Of a stretch of 33,023 nucleotides of DNA, positions 15,697-23,616 are shown piece after piece; positions within the stretch are counted from its first letter, which is position 1; every line of letters begins with the position of its first letter. The stretch is from Paraburkholderia solitsugae (GTDB lineage Bacteria; Pseudomonadota; Gammaproteobacteria; Burkholderiales; Burkholderiaceae), in the NCBI RefSeq assembly GCF_013177695.1, contig NZ_WOEY01000124.1, forward strand, positions 1 through 33,023, written 5' to 3'. The translations under genes and the position numbers were made by a program. The notes under the pieces were generated by a model that worked only from the letters and a program-made list of their open reading frames with translations, was not told the origin of the DNA and searched no databases.

Positions 15697-16419
15697 ATGC
15701 GAGTCGGATTGTTCGTCACCTGCCTGATCGACCTGATGCGTCCGGAGATCGGTTTTTCGGTCATCAAGCTGATCGAAGGCGCCGGTTTCGAGGTGGTGGT
15801 GCCACCCGCGCAAACCTGTTGCGGGCAGCCCGCGTACAACTCGGGGGAGCGGCGCATCGCGCGCGACCTGGCGGAGAAAACGTTGCGCGAGTTCGAACAG
15901 TTCGACTACGTCGTGGTGCCGTCCGGTTCGTGCGGCGGCATGATCCGGGCGCATTACGGCGACCTGTTTGCCGACGATCCGGAGCTGATGAACCGCTTTG
16001 GCCGGTTGCGGGCCAAAGTGTTCGAGTTGACGGATTTCCTTGTCAATGTGGCCAAGGTGCAATTGCAGCCGAGCGAGTTCTCGGGCCAGGTCACGTACCA
16101 CGATTCCTGCTCGGGGCTGCGCGAACTGGGCGTCAAGGCGCAGCCGCGGGCGTTGCTGGCGCAGGTGGGCGTGGCGGTGACCGAAATGAAGGATTGCGAG
16201 CACTGCTGCGGCTTTGGCGGCACCTTTGCGATCAAGTACGGCGACATCTCGACGGCGATCGTCGACGAGAAATGCGCGAATATCGGCGCGAGCGGCGCCG
16301 GCACGGTCGTGCTCGGCGATCTCGGCTGCATGCTGAATATCGAAGGCCGCTTGCGGCGCACCGGCGATAGCACCACGCGCGTGCTGCACATCGCCCAGGT
16401 GCTGGCCGGCGACGTTTAA
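15697..16419 (+). CDS. lutA: lactate utilization protein A (Fe-S oxidoreductase, CCG domains)
   Basis: 240 residues, ATG 15697 preceded by GAAGGAGGG. Two cysteine-rich CCG-type domains: C41-C42-G-Q-P with C79-G-G, and C138 with C167-x2-C170-C171-G and C211. These bind Fe-S clusters in LutA/YkgE and heterodisulfide reductase subunits. Together with LutB it takes part in oxidation of L-lactate to pyruvate (established for Bacillus LutABC). The next gene is lutB, 148 nt downstream. A divergent IclR regulator probably controls the pair. Confidence 0.93.
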   Translation: MRVGLFVTCLIDLMRPEIGFSVIKLIEGAGFEVVVPPAQTCCGQPAYNSGERRIARDLAEKTLREFEQFDYVVVPSGSCGGMIRAHYGDLFADDPELMNRFGRLRAKVFELTDFLVNVAKVQLQPSEFSGQVTYHDSCSGLRELGVKAQPRALLAQVGVAVTEMKDCEHCCGFGGTFAIKYGDISTAIVDEKCANIGASGAGTVVLGDLGCMLNIEGRLRRTGDSTTRVLHIAQVLAGDV

Positions 16420-16567
16420 GAATCATCGCCGCGCCCAGACCGACGCACCTGATTCGGCACAGTCCATTTCGCGCGCTTCACTCGTGCACTACATTCGCGA
16501 TGTTCATTGGCGCGTTTTACTCACGCATCTCACTCGCGCATCTCACCCGATTACGTTCAAGGCCGCC

Positions 16568-17983
16568 ATGCAAGTCCAATCGATGCATTTCAAGGCCCGC
16601 GCGGGCCAGAAGCTCGCCGACCAGCGTCTGCAGCAGAACCTGACCAAGCTGTCGACCAAGTTCGTGTCGGCCCGCGCCGAGGCCATGACCGCGATCGATT
16701 TTCCCGCAACCCGCGCCGCGCTGAAGGAGCGCCGCAATCGCGCGCTGGACAATCTCGACGTCTGGCTCGAGACCTTCGAACGTGAAGCAAGCCGGCGCGG
16801 CGTCACGGTCCTGTTCGCCGAGACGACGCAGGAGGCCGCGCGCCTAGTCGGCGATATTGCGCGCCGGCACGAGGTAAAGAAGGTGATCAAGACCAAGTCG
16901 ATGGTCACCGAGGAAATGCGCCTGAACGAAGTGCTCGGGCAGATGGGCGTGCAGTCGATCGAAACCGATCTGGGTGAATACATTCTGCAGATCAACGACG
17001 ACGAGCCGCCGAGCCACATCATCGCGCCGGTCGTCCATAAGGATAAGGACGAGATCGCCGACCTTTTCGCGAAAACTCACGACCGGCCACGTCTGACCGA
17101 GATCACCGACATGACCCGCGAAGCGCGCGAGATGCTGCGTCCGCACTTCATGACCGCGGACATGGGCGTGACCGGCGGCAACTTCGTGGTGGCGGAAACG
17201 GGTTCGGTCGTGCTGGTCACGAACGAGGGCAACGAGGGTATGTGCACGGTGATGCCGCGCGTGCATGTGGCGGTGACCGGCATCGAGAAAGTGTTGCCCA
17301 CGCTGGAAGATCTGGCCACGGCCATGCGTCTTTTGCCGCGCTCGGCAACCGGTCAGGCGACGTCGAACTATTTTTCCTTGCTGACTGGGCCGCGCGGCGT
17401 GGGTGATCAGGACGGTCCCGAGCATATGTATGTGGTCTTGGTCGACGGTGGGCGCACGGGGCTGATTGGCGGCGACTTCCAGGAGATGCTGCGCTGTATC
17501 CGTTGCGGCGCCTGCATGAACCACTGTCCGGTGTATCAGAAGGTGGGCGGTCATGCCTACGGCTGGGTGTATCCGGGGCCGATGGGATCGGTGCTGACGC
17601 CGAGCTACGTCGGGATCGACAAAGCGCTGGATCTGCCTCAGGCGGCGACCCTGTGCGGCGAGTGCAATAGCGTATGTCCGGTGGGGATTCCGTTGTCCGA
17701 TCTGCTGCGCAAGTTGCGCGAGAAGCAGGTCGAGCGGCATCTGCGCCCGTGGCGTGAGCGGGCAGGGCTGGCGGTATGGGGGTTCCTCGCCTTGCACCCG
17801 GATGCTTATGCGCTCTTCACCAAGCTGGCTGTTCGCGTAATGGAAAGAATGGGTGGGCGAAATCGATCGATCTCCCGGTTGCCGCTGGGCGGCGCGGGCT
17901 GGACCAATACGCGCGATATGCCGGCTCCGGTCGGCCGTACGTTCAGGGAGCTATATGCCGCGCAACGCAGCCATATTGGCTGA
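16568..17983 (+). CDS. lutB: lactate utilization protein B (Fe-S electron-transfer protein)
   Basis: 471 residues from ATG 16568; an earlier in-frame ATG at 16484 would add 28 residues without family support. The N-terminal LUD-type domain covers about 60-300 (TDLGEYILQINDDEPPSHII, GNFVVAETGSVVLVTNEGNE). Two ferredoxin-like clusters follow: C310-x2-C313-x2-C316-x3-C320 and C363-x2-C366-x3-C370-P. The protein corresponds to LutB/YkgF. The third partner LutC, usually encoded next, is absent: the following gene is a lipoprotein on the other strand. LutB contains its own LUD domain, but LutC is normally needed as well, so it is either encoded elsewhere or replaced. Confidence 0.94.
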   Translation: MQVQSMHFKARAGQKLADQRLQQNLTKLSTKFVSARAEAMTAIDFPATRAALKERRNRALDNLDVWLETFEREASRRGVTVLFAETTQEAARLVGDIARRHEVKKVIKTKSMVTEEMRLNEVLGQMGVQSIETDLGEYILQINDDEPPSHIIAPVVHKDKDEIADLFAKTHDRPRLTEITDMTREAREMLRPHFMTADMGVTGGNFVVAETGSVVLVTNEGNEGMCTVMPRVHVAVTGIEKVLPTLEDLATAMRLLPRSATGQATSNYFSLLTGPRGVGDQDGPEHMYVVLVDGGRTGLIGGDFQEMLRCIRCGACMNHCPVYQKVGGHAYGWVYPGPMGSVLTPSYVGIDKALDLPQAATLCGECNSVCPVGIPLSDLLRKLREKQVERHLRPWRERAGLAVWGFLALHPDAYALFTKLAVRVMERMGGRNRSISRLPLGGAGWTNTRDMPAPVGRTFRELYAAQRSHIG

Positions 17984-18024
17984 GCGAGCGGCACAGTCGT
18001 TGTAGATTGCCGTTCCCTGTCGGA

Positions 18025-18615
18025 TCAATGGTCCGACATTCCTGGCTGGCGGCTGTAGCTGCCTCTGGCTGGCGCATTGCCTCCATTGCCGCGCTCACCG
18101 CTATTACCTGCTTGCTGAGGTGGCGGCTGGCTGCCTGCACCCGGTCGAGGCGCGCCAGATCCACTCGGTCCTCTTGGGCCTCCCACCGCGCCTTGAGGCG
18201 GTGGGCCGCCACGTGGGCCGCCGCCGTTCGGCTGACCGTGCCAGCCGCCGTTGTCTCCGCGGTTACCGTTGTTTCCATAGTTGCCGTTATTCGGCCGCCC
18301 CCGATCCTGATATCCCGGATATCCCGGATATCCCGGATATCCCGGATATCCCGGGTAGCCCCGATAGCCCGGCCCCGGCCCGTAATAGCGACCCGGCCCG
18401 TCGTAATAACCCGGGCCCGAGTCATTGCTGTAGCCCATGTAGGCGTTGGTTTGCGGCACAACCGGCACGCCGGTGGCATAGCCGTCGTAGCCTTCATAGC
18501 TGCTGTAACCGCCGCCATAACCGTTGCCGACCATCGGCGTACCGTCCGGATAAACTGCGCAGCCGCCTAGCAGCGCGGCGGCCGTGAGGCCGACGAGTGA
18601 AGCCATACGTTTCAT
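18025..18615 (-). CDS. Tyr/Gly/Pro-rich lipoprotein of unknown function
   Basis: 196 residues. A short signal peptide ends in a lipobox (ALLGGC, Cys19), so the protein is probably lipid-anchored. The mature part is low complexity: Tyr/Gly-rich (GYGGGYSSYEGYDGY), then tandem GYP units encoded by a 9-bp DNA repeat, then an Asn/Gly/Pro/Arg-rich tail (PNNGNYGNNGNRGDNGG). No enzymatic domain is visible. It is convergent with lutB, 41 nt away, and has its own start region. The composition suggests an extended, surface-exposed or wall-associated chain; no function can be assigned. Confidence 0.8.
   Translation of the reverse strand: MKRMASLVGLTAAALLGGCAVYPDGTPMVGNGYGGGYSSYEGYDGYATGVPVVPQTNAYMGYSNDSGPGYYDGPGRYYGPGPGYRGYPGYPGYPGYPGYPGYQDRGRPNNGNYGNNGNRGDNGGWHGQPNGGGPRGGPPPQGAVGGPRGPSGSGAPRPGAGSQPPPQQAGNSGERGNGGNAPARGSYSRQPGMSDH
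18310..18354. repeat. 9-bp tandem repeat, five copies
   Basis: Five perfect copies of ATATCCCGG (plus strand) inside the lipoprotein gene, followed by degenerate copies. Each unit encodes three residues, so changes in copy number keep the frame and only lengthen or shorten the GYP stretch. Confidence 0.9.
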
Positions 18616-18884
18616 TTGGAAGACCAGTGCGAAGATTTCACGTCTGTAAGACAGTCATTATCGCTAACTGTCGCGCCAGCTTTGTATGTGTTTGTAAGGA
18701 TTTCTTTTTCATGCCGCGACGCAGATCAACCTCGCGCGCGGCAAAGCAGTCAATGCACTGTTCTATTCAGCGCAACGCTGTATCTCGCTTCAGTGGGTTT
18801 TTCCCGATTGCGAATTTCTATAGGATTTCGACTGGGCATAGTGGGTCATGAGCTCACGAGCCCCTAATCGGAAGAAACCACATC

Positions 18885-19124
18885 ATGAAAAAGATAATAT
18901 CGGTGTACTGGCCCTTTGCCATCGTTGTGCCGCTGGCTGCGGCAGGCTATCTGCACATTTGCGGCGACGCCGTTTCGCGTGCCTCGCAAGCCCCGCTCGC
19001 CGCTGATCAACTGACCGCGGAGCTGGCGCGTGCCGTCTCGTACGGCATGGTCGACAGTGCGGCGACGTTGCCGGCCAAACCCATGCGCGCTGTAGCGGCA
19101 ATGCCGCTGGCCGAAGCGTCTTAA
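18885..19124 (+). CDS. small membrane-anchored or exported protein, unknown
   Basis: 79 residues, ATG 18885 with a GGAAGAA ribosome site. Lys-Lys then a hydrophobic segment (about 5-25, ISVYWPFAIVVPLAAAGYLHI) forms an uncleaved anchor or signal sequence. The remainder is Ala-rich (SRASQAPLAADQLTAELARAVSYGMVDSAA), possibly one helix. I do not recognise a family. It lies between divergent neighbours with gaps of 270 and 167 nt, so it is likely transcribed alone. It is supported by start context and membrane-type sequence rather than homology. Confidence 0.6.
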   Translation: MKKIISVYWPFAIVVPLAAAGYLHICGDAVSRASQAPLAADQLTAELARAVSYGMVDSAATLPAKPMRAVAAMPLAEAS

Positions 19125-19229
19125 GCGCGGCGGGAGCTGATCGTGCGCCGCGATCCATCGCCTCAGTCGCTGCCGAATCCGGGCGCAGGCTGGAGCGTGT
19201 GTCCTCCGGCGCGATTTGGTTCAACTTTG

Positions 19230-19235
19230 TATAAT
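19230..19235 (+). promoter_or_regulatory. -10 box upstream of the phosphatase gene
   Basis: A perfect TATAAT, 56 nt before the phosphatase ATG. No good -35 is found at 16-18 nt, so it is only a candidate. Confidence 0.4.
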
Positions 19236-19291
19236 CGCGGCACCGTTTCCTGACTGCCGATCCACGCGCGTTTGGCGCCCGAAAGCCTCTG

Positions 19292-19789
19292 ATGAAAACC
19301 GTGTCCATCTGCTTCGTCTGCCTGGGGAACATCTGCCGTTCGCCGACCGCGGAAGGTGTGATGCGCCATCTGGTCGACGAGGCGAAGCTTGCGGAGCGCA
19401 TTCTGATCGATTCCGCTGGCACGGGTGACTGGCACATCGGCCAGCCGCCTGACGACCGCGCGCAACAGGCGGCCGGCCGGCGAGGTTATGCGCTGGCTGC
19501 TTTGCGCGGACGGCAGATTGCGGCAGCAGACTTTGAGCGCTTCGACCTCCTGATCGCGATGGACGACAAAAACGTCGCCGAGCTACGCCAGGTTTGTCCA
19601 GCGCAGCAGCGTGACAAAATCCGGCTGCTGATGGAGTTCGTACCGGAGGCGGATGGTCGCTGGGGCGGCGCCCGCGAAGTCGTCGACCCGTATTTCGGCG
19701 GTGCCGAAGGTTTCGAGCAGGTGCTGGATCAATGCGAAGCCGCCTGCCGCGGGCTGATCGCAGCGTTGCGTCCCCAATTGGCTGGATGA
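19292..19789 (+). CDS. low-molecular-weight protein-tyrosine phosphatase
   Basis: 165 residues. The P-loop is at the extreme N-terminus: C10-LGNI-C-R16-S17 in VCLGNICRSPTAE. The general acid is Asp132 in VVDPYFGG. DSAGTGDWHIGQPPDDRA, between them, is also typical of the family. It is a cytoplasmic phosphatase for tyrosine-phosphorylated proteins. There is no tyrosine kinase or exopolysaccharide export gene next to it, so this is probably the housekeeping type and not the Wzb type. It lies 164 nt before iscR on the same strand, a neighbourhood I recall from other Burkholderiaceae. The two are likely separate units because iscR has its own promoter. Confidence 0.93.
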   Translation: MKTVSICFVCLGNICRSPTAEGVMRHLVDEAKLAERILIDSAGTGDWHIGQPPDDRAQQAAGRRGYALAALRGRQIAAADFERFDLLIAMDDKNVAELRQVCPAQQRDKIRLLMEFVPEADGRWGGAREVVDPYFGGAEGFEQVLDQCEAACRGLIAALRPQLAG

Positions 19790-19884
19790 GCGTGGCATGA
19801 GTCTGGCCGGTCGACCGCGCGCTTACCGGCGCAGCTTGACCGGCTTATCCAGCAATTAAGCAAATGACCCAAATCACAATAGGG

Positions 19885-19909
19885 ATACTTGACTAATTCA
19901 CTCATGTAT
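19885..19909. promoter_or_regulatory. IscR type 1 site, upstream copy
   Basis: 25 bp from ATACTTGACT to CTCATGTAT. It fits the published type 1 consensus for [2Fe-2S]-IscR (ATASYYGACTRWWW...TAT) except for two positions in the right half. It overlaps the -35 box of the iscR promoter, as expected for negative autoregulation. Confidence 0.75.
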
Positions 19910-19916
19910 TTATACT
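19889..19916 (+). promoter_or_regulatory. iscR promoter
   Basis: TTGACT (19889-19894), 16-nt spacer, TATACT (19911-19916). Start of transcription is expected near 19924, about 30 nt before the iscR ATG. Confidence 0.75.
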
Positions 19917-19936
19917 TGACCAAACTTGTCGAGAAT
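19912..19936. promoter_or_regulatory. IscR type 1-like site, downstream copy
   Basis: Begins ATACTTGACC and ends GTCGAGAAT. It is spaced 27 bp from the first site and deviates at more positions. Two tandem type 1 sites are also known at the E. coli isc promoter. This copy covers the -10 box and the transcription start. Confidence 0.6.
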
Positions 19937-19953
19937 TGCGGTTCCCACACCAT

Positions 19954-20484
19954 ATGAGACTCACCACGAAAGGCCGTTTCGCCGTCACGGCGATGATTGA
20001 CCTGGCACTGCGCCAGGAGCAGGGCCCGGTGACGCTTGCGGGTATCAGCCAGCGCCAACATATCTCCCTGTCTTATCTCGAGCAGCTGTTTGGCAAGCTG
20101 CGTCGCCACGAAATCGTCGAGTCCGTGCGCGGACCGGGCGGCGGCTACAATCTGGCCCGCCGCGCTGAAGACGTGACCGTCGCCGACATCATTATCGCGG
20201 TCGACGAACCGCTCGATGCCACCCAATGCGGCGGCAAGGGCTCGTGCGAAGGCACCAAACAGCACGACGGCCACTGCATGACGCACGAATTGTGGTCGAC
20301 GCTGAACCAGAAAATGGTCGAGTACCTGGATTCGGTCTCCCTGAAAGACCTGGTCGATCAGCAGCGTTCGCGTGAAGGTGCGCCGGCGGTGTTGCGTGAC
20401 CGGCGTAACGAGGCGCCGGCGGTCGAACCCGCACGCGTCGTGCCGAAAGGGCCTAATTCAGTTTTCAACATGGCCGGCTCCTAG
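19954..20484 (+). CDS. iscR: Fe-S cluster-sensing regulator IscR (Rrf2 family)
   Basis: 176 residues starting MRLTTKGRFAVTAMIDLAL, the canonical IscR N-terminus. The winged helix covers about 1-75 (SLSYLEQLFGKLRRHEIVESVRGPGGGYNLAR). The cluster ligands are C92, C98, C108 and H111. Spacing between the second and third Cys is 4 residues longer than in E. coli (C92, C98, C104, H107), because of an extra segment around KQHD. With its [2Fe-2S] cluster it represses its own operon when Fe-S demand is met; type 1-like sites lie in its promoter. It is first gene of the isc operon. Confidence 0.97.
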   Translation: MRLTTKGRFAVTAMIDLALRQEQGPVTLAGISQRQHISLSYLEQLFGKLRRHEIVESVRGPGGGYNLARRAEDVTVADIIIAVDEPLDATQCGGKGSCEGTKQHDGHCMTHELWSTLNQKMVEYLDSVSLKDLVDQQRSREGAPAVLRDRRNEAPAVEPARVVPKGPNSVFNMAGS

Positions 20485-20558
20485 GCGCGGCAATCTGAAC
20501 GCACCGCAGCCTGATCAGGAACCCAGAAGCCAGAGCAATGACGTCCCCGGAGCAATTG

Positions 20559-21782
20559 ATGAACAACGACACTCTCCACCTGCCCATTTACATGGACTAC
20601 AGCGCGACGACGCCGGTCGATCCGCGCGTGGTGGACAAAATGATTCCGTACTTGCGTGAGCAGTTCGGCAACCCCGCATCGCGCAGCCACTCGTATGGCT
20701 GGACTGCGGAGCGTGCGGTCGAAGAGGCGCGCGAGAATGTCGCCGCGCTGGTGAATGCCGATCCGCGTGAAATCATCTGGACCTCGGGCGCAACGGAGTC
20801 GGACAACCTCGCGATCAAGGGTGCCGCGCACTTCTACAAGAGCAAGGGTAAGCACATCATCACGGTGAAGACCGAGCACAAGGCTGTGCTCGACACCTGC
20901 CGCGAACTCGAACGCGAAGGCTTCGAAGTCACGTATCTGGATGTGAAGGACGACGGTCTGATCGACCTTGAGAAGTTCAAGGCCGCGCTGCGCCCGGATA
21001 CGATTCTGGTGTCGGTGATGTCGGTGAACAACGAGATCGGTGTGATCCAGGACATCGAGGCGATCGGCGAGATCACCCGTGAAAAGGGCATCATTTTCCA
21101 CGTCGACGCGGCGCAAGCTACCGGCAAGGTGGAGATCGACCTGCAGAAGCTGAAGGTCGATCTGATGTCGTTCTCGGCCCACAAGACGTATGGTCCGAAG
21201 GGCATCGGCGCGCTGTACGTGCGCCGCAAGCCGCGTATCCGTATCGAAGCGCAGATGCACGGCGGCGGTCACGAGCGCGGTATGCGTTCGGGCACGCTGG
21301 CCACGCACCAGATCGTCGGCATGGGCGAAGCGTTCCGCATCGCACGCGAAGAAATGGCAACGGAAAACGAGCGCATTCGCATGCTGCGCGACCGTCTGCT
21401 GCGCGGCCTGCAGGACATGGAAGAAACCTATGTGAACGGCGACATGGAAAAGCGTGTGCCGCACAACCTGAACATCAGCTTCAACTTCGTCGAAGGCGAG
21501 TCGCTGATCATGGCGGTGAAGGACGTGGCGGTGTCGTCGGGCTCGGCGTGTACGTCGGCTTCGCTGGAACCGTCGTACGTGCTGCGCGCACTGGGCCGTA
21601 ACGACGAACTGGCGCATAGCTCGATCCGTTTTACGGTCGGCCGTTTTACGACGGAGCAGGATGTCGATTACGTGATCAACCTGTTGAAGACCAAGATTTC
21701 GAAGCTGCGCGATCTGTCGCCGCTGTGGGAAATGCACCAGGACGGGATCGATATTTCGACGATCAAGTGGGCTGCGCACTGA
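20559..21782 (+). CDS. iscS: cysteine desulfurase IscS
   Basis: 407 residues from ATG 20559, which has GGAG 6 nt upstream; an in-frame ATG at 20538 adds seven residues with a poorer site. PLP-dependent class V aminotransferase fold: HVDAAQATGK, Schiff-base Lys209 in SFSAHKTYGPKGIG, and catalytic Cys331 on the mobile loop SSGSACTSASLEPSYV. The C-terminal extension ends DISTIKWAAH and is expected to dock IscU. It removes sulfur from cysteine and passes it to IscU and to other acceptors such as tRNA thiolation enzymes. Confidence 0.98.
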   Translation: MNNDTLHLPIYMDYSATTPVDPRVVDKMIPYLREQFGNPASRSHSYGWTAERAVEEARENVAALVNADPREIIWTSGATESDNLAIKGAAHFYKSKGKHIITVKTEHKAVLDTCRELEREGFEVTYLDVKDDGLIDLEKFKAALRPDTILVSVMSVNNEIGVIQDIEAIGEITREKGIIFHVDAAQATGKVEIDLQKLKVDLMSFSAHKTYGPKGIGALYVRRKPRIRIEAQMHGGGHERGMRSGTLATHQIVGMGEAFRIAREEMATENERIRMLRDRLLRGLQDMEETYVNGDMEKRVPHNLNISFNFVEGESLIMAVKDVAVSSGSACTSASLEPSYVLRALGRNDELAHSSIRFTVGRFTTEQDVDYVINLLKTKISKLRDLSPLWEMHQDGIDISTIKWAAH

Positions 21783-21858
21783 CGCGCCAACGCTTAGCGT
21801 CGCGCTTATTGTCGAACAAGCAACGAATGCAGGTTGAAACGAAACAAGGAGTGTAATC

Positions 21859-22272
21859 ATGTCTTATAGCGCAAAGGTTCTGGACCACTACGAAAATCCG
21901 CGCAACGTCGGTTCCTTCGAGAAAGACGACGATGCGGTCGGTACGGGCATGGTCGGCGCGCCGGCTTGCGGCGACGTGATGAAGCTGCAGATCCGCGTGG
22001 GCGCGGACGGCATCATCGAAGACGCGAAGTTCAAGACGTACGGCTGCGGTTCGGCAATCGCGTCGAGCTCGCTCGTCACCGAATGGGTGAAGGGCAAGAC
22101 GCTCGATCAGGCCATGTCGATCAAGAACACGCAGATCGCCGAAGAACTGGCGTTGCCGCCGGTGAAGATCCACTGCTCGATCCTCGCGGAAGACGCGATC
22201 AAGGCAGCGGTCGCCGATTACAAGCAACGCCACGGTGAAGCGGTCGTCGAAGGCGACAAGCAACACGCGTAA
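21859..22272 (+). CDS. iscU: Fe-S cluster scaffold protein IscU
   Basis: 137 residues, ATG preceded by AAGGAG. The three conserved cysteines C37, C63 and C106 and the exchange-promoting Asp39 are in place. LPPVK (99-103), the motif recognised by the chaperone HscA, is intact. It assembles [2Fe-2S] and [4Fe-4S] clusters with sulfur from IscS and hands them on with help of HscA/HscB. It lies 76 nt after iscS. Confidence 0.98.
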   Translation: MSYSAKVLDHYENPRNVGSFEKDDDAVGTGMVGAPACGDVMKLQIRVGADGIIEDAKFKTYGCGSAIASSSLVTEWVKGKTLDQAMSIKNTQIAEELALPPVKIHCSILAEDAIKAAVADYKQRHGEAVVEGDKQHA

Positions 22273-22290
22273 GCGGCAGTCGAGCGCGTG

Positions 22291-22338
22291 CTTGAGTGCT
22301 CTTTCGAGTGCTCATTTGAGTACTCACTTAAGTGAGTC
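22291..22338. repeat. 12-bp tandem repeats and palindromes between iscU and iscA
   Basis: Three clear 12-bp units (CTTGAGTGCTCT, TTCGAGTGCTCA, TTTGAGTACTCA) and a diverged fourth (CTTAAGTGAGTC). Within them are GAGTACTC (22318-22325) and a perfect 16-bp palindrome ACTCACTT/AAGTGAGT (22322-22337). The gap (22273-22456) contains no gene. The palindromes could fold in the operon mRNA. Confidence 0.75.
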
Positions 22339-22456
22339 GAAGCGGGCGGTGCAAGTAAAAGCACGGTCCGGCATGAGCGATATTTGATGCAGACAGGGTA
22401 GCGGCGCGTTAGTAAGCACACGAGTGACGAACGCGCGCGGCGCAATGAGAAACGCT

Positions 22457-22780
22457 ATGGCAATTACGTTGACCGAAAAGGCAGCACAGCACGTCCAGAA
22501 GTATCTGACTCGTCGCGGCAAGGGTGTCGGGCTGCGCGTGGGCGTGCGCACGACCGGTTGCTCGGGTTTGGCCTACAAGCTCGAGTACGTGGACGAACTC
22601 GCGCCCGAAGACGAAGTGTTCGATTGCAACGGCGTGAAGATCATTGTCGACCCGAAGAGCCTCGCCTATATCGACGGCACCGAACTCGACTTCGCTCGCG
22701 AAGGGTTGAACGAAGGTTTCAAGTTCAACAACCCGAACGTGAAGGACGAGTGCGGTTGCGGCGAATCGTTCCGCGTGTAA
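22457..22780 (+). CDS. iscA: Fe-S assembly protein IscA (A-type carrier)
   Basis: 107 residues, MAITLTEKAAQHVQKYL. ATG 22457 is chosen because it matches the family's usual start; GAGAA lies upstream. The three conserved cysteines are C35 (TTGCSGLAY), C99 and C101 (ECGCGESF). It carries iron or preformed clusters from the scaffold to apoproteins. An earlier in-frame ATG at 22424 would add 11 unsupported residues. Confidence 0.97.
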   Translation: MAITLTEKAAQHVQKYLTRRGKGVGLRVGVRTTGCSGLAYKLEYVDELAPEDEVFDCNGVKIIVDPKSLAYIDGTELDFAREGLNEGFKFNNPNVKDECGCGESFRV

Positions 22781-22801
22781 ATCGGCTCATTTCCGCGTGC
22801 G

Positions 22802-22844
22802 GCGGATCAAAGGCGGCGCGTGCCGCCTTTTTAGTTTGATCCGC
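22802..22844 (+). terminator. terminator-like stem between iscA and hscB
   Basis: Inner stem AAAGGCGGC (22809-22817), loop GCGT, GCCGCCTTT (22822-22830), continued by TTAGTTT. Outer arms GCGGATC (22802-22808) and GATCCGC (22838-22844) can enclose it. It lies 21 nt after the iscA stop. It could reduce transcription of the chaperone genes relative to iscRSUA, or protect the upstream mRNA. Confidence 0.65.
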
Positions 22845-22968
22845 GCATCCGGGTTGATGTCTTGCGGCCGTCTTTGCCGTTGAATCCCGCTGCGCGCTTT
22901 CGACCTGCGTAACCTGCGTTTTTAGCCTGCACTCCGGTGCGCTTTCCCGAACGGACTCCTTCTATCCG

Positions 22969-23496
22969 ATGGCCTCGCTGAACGACAGCCACTTCGACCT
23001 GTTCGATCTGCCGGCGCAATTCGCGCTCGACGCATCGACGCTCGATCACGCCTACCGCACCGTGCAGGCGCAAGTGCATCCGGACCGCTTCGCGGCGGCC
23101 GGCGACGCGCAAAAGCGCATCGCGATGCAATGGGCGACGCGCACCAACGAGGCGTATCAGACGCTGCGCGATCCGTTGAAGCGCGCAACCTATCTGCTGC
23201 ACTTGCGCGGTATCGACGTCGACACGCATAACAATACGGCGATGGAACCGGCGTTCCTGATGCAGCAGATGGAGTGGCGCGAAGGTATTGAGGACGCCGC
23301 GGCGGCTAAGAACGTCGACGCGCTCGACGCCTTGCTGACGGAACTGCGCGACGAAGAGCGGATGCGTTTCGACAAGCTCGGCGCGTTGCTCGACAGCGGC
23401 GCGAATCAGGCGGCGGGCGAGGCGGTGCGGCAGTTGATGTTCATCGAGCGGGTGGCGTCGGAAATCGGCACACAGATCGAGCGGCTCGAGAACTAG
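22969..23496 (+). CDS. hscB: Hsc20 J-type co-chaperone HscB
   Basis: 175 residues. An N-terminal J domain has the obligatory HPD motif at H37-P38-D39 (QVHPDRFAAAGD). A C-terminal helical bundle (about 90-175, EPAFLMQQMEWREGIEDA) binds IscU. It delivers IscU to HscA and stimulates its ATPase. The start matches the family length, though the upstream ribosome site is weak. Confidence 0.96.
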   Translation: MASLNDSHFDLFDLPAQFALDASTLDHAYRTVQAQVHPDRFAAAGDAQKRIAMQWATRTNEAYQTLRDPLKRATYLLHLRGIDVDTHNNTAMEPAFLMQQMEWREGIEDAAAAKNVDALDALLTELRDEERMRFDKLGALLDSGANQAAGEAVRQLMFIERVASEIGTQIERLEN

Positions 23497-23616
23497 CGGT
23501 CCGGCGTAGAGGCGCGAGTCGGCGCCGTGCATGAACAGGTAGCGATAGCAGCCGTAGCATTACATCCAGCAACGCGAAAATTCAGGACGGGGCCCAGCGG
23601 CCCCGAGAAGATCCAG

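Noticed and set aside
18120..18587. Frame rich in Ile-Pro-Asp repeats on the plus strand
   Set aside because: Antisense reading of the 9-bp repeat in the lipoprotein gene, which has a lipobox and a proper start.
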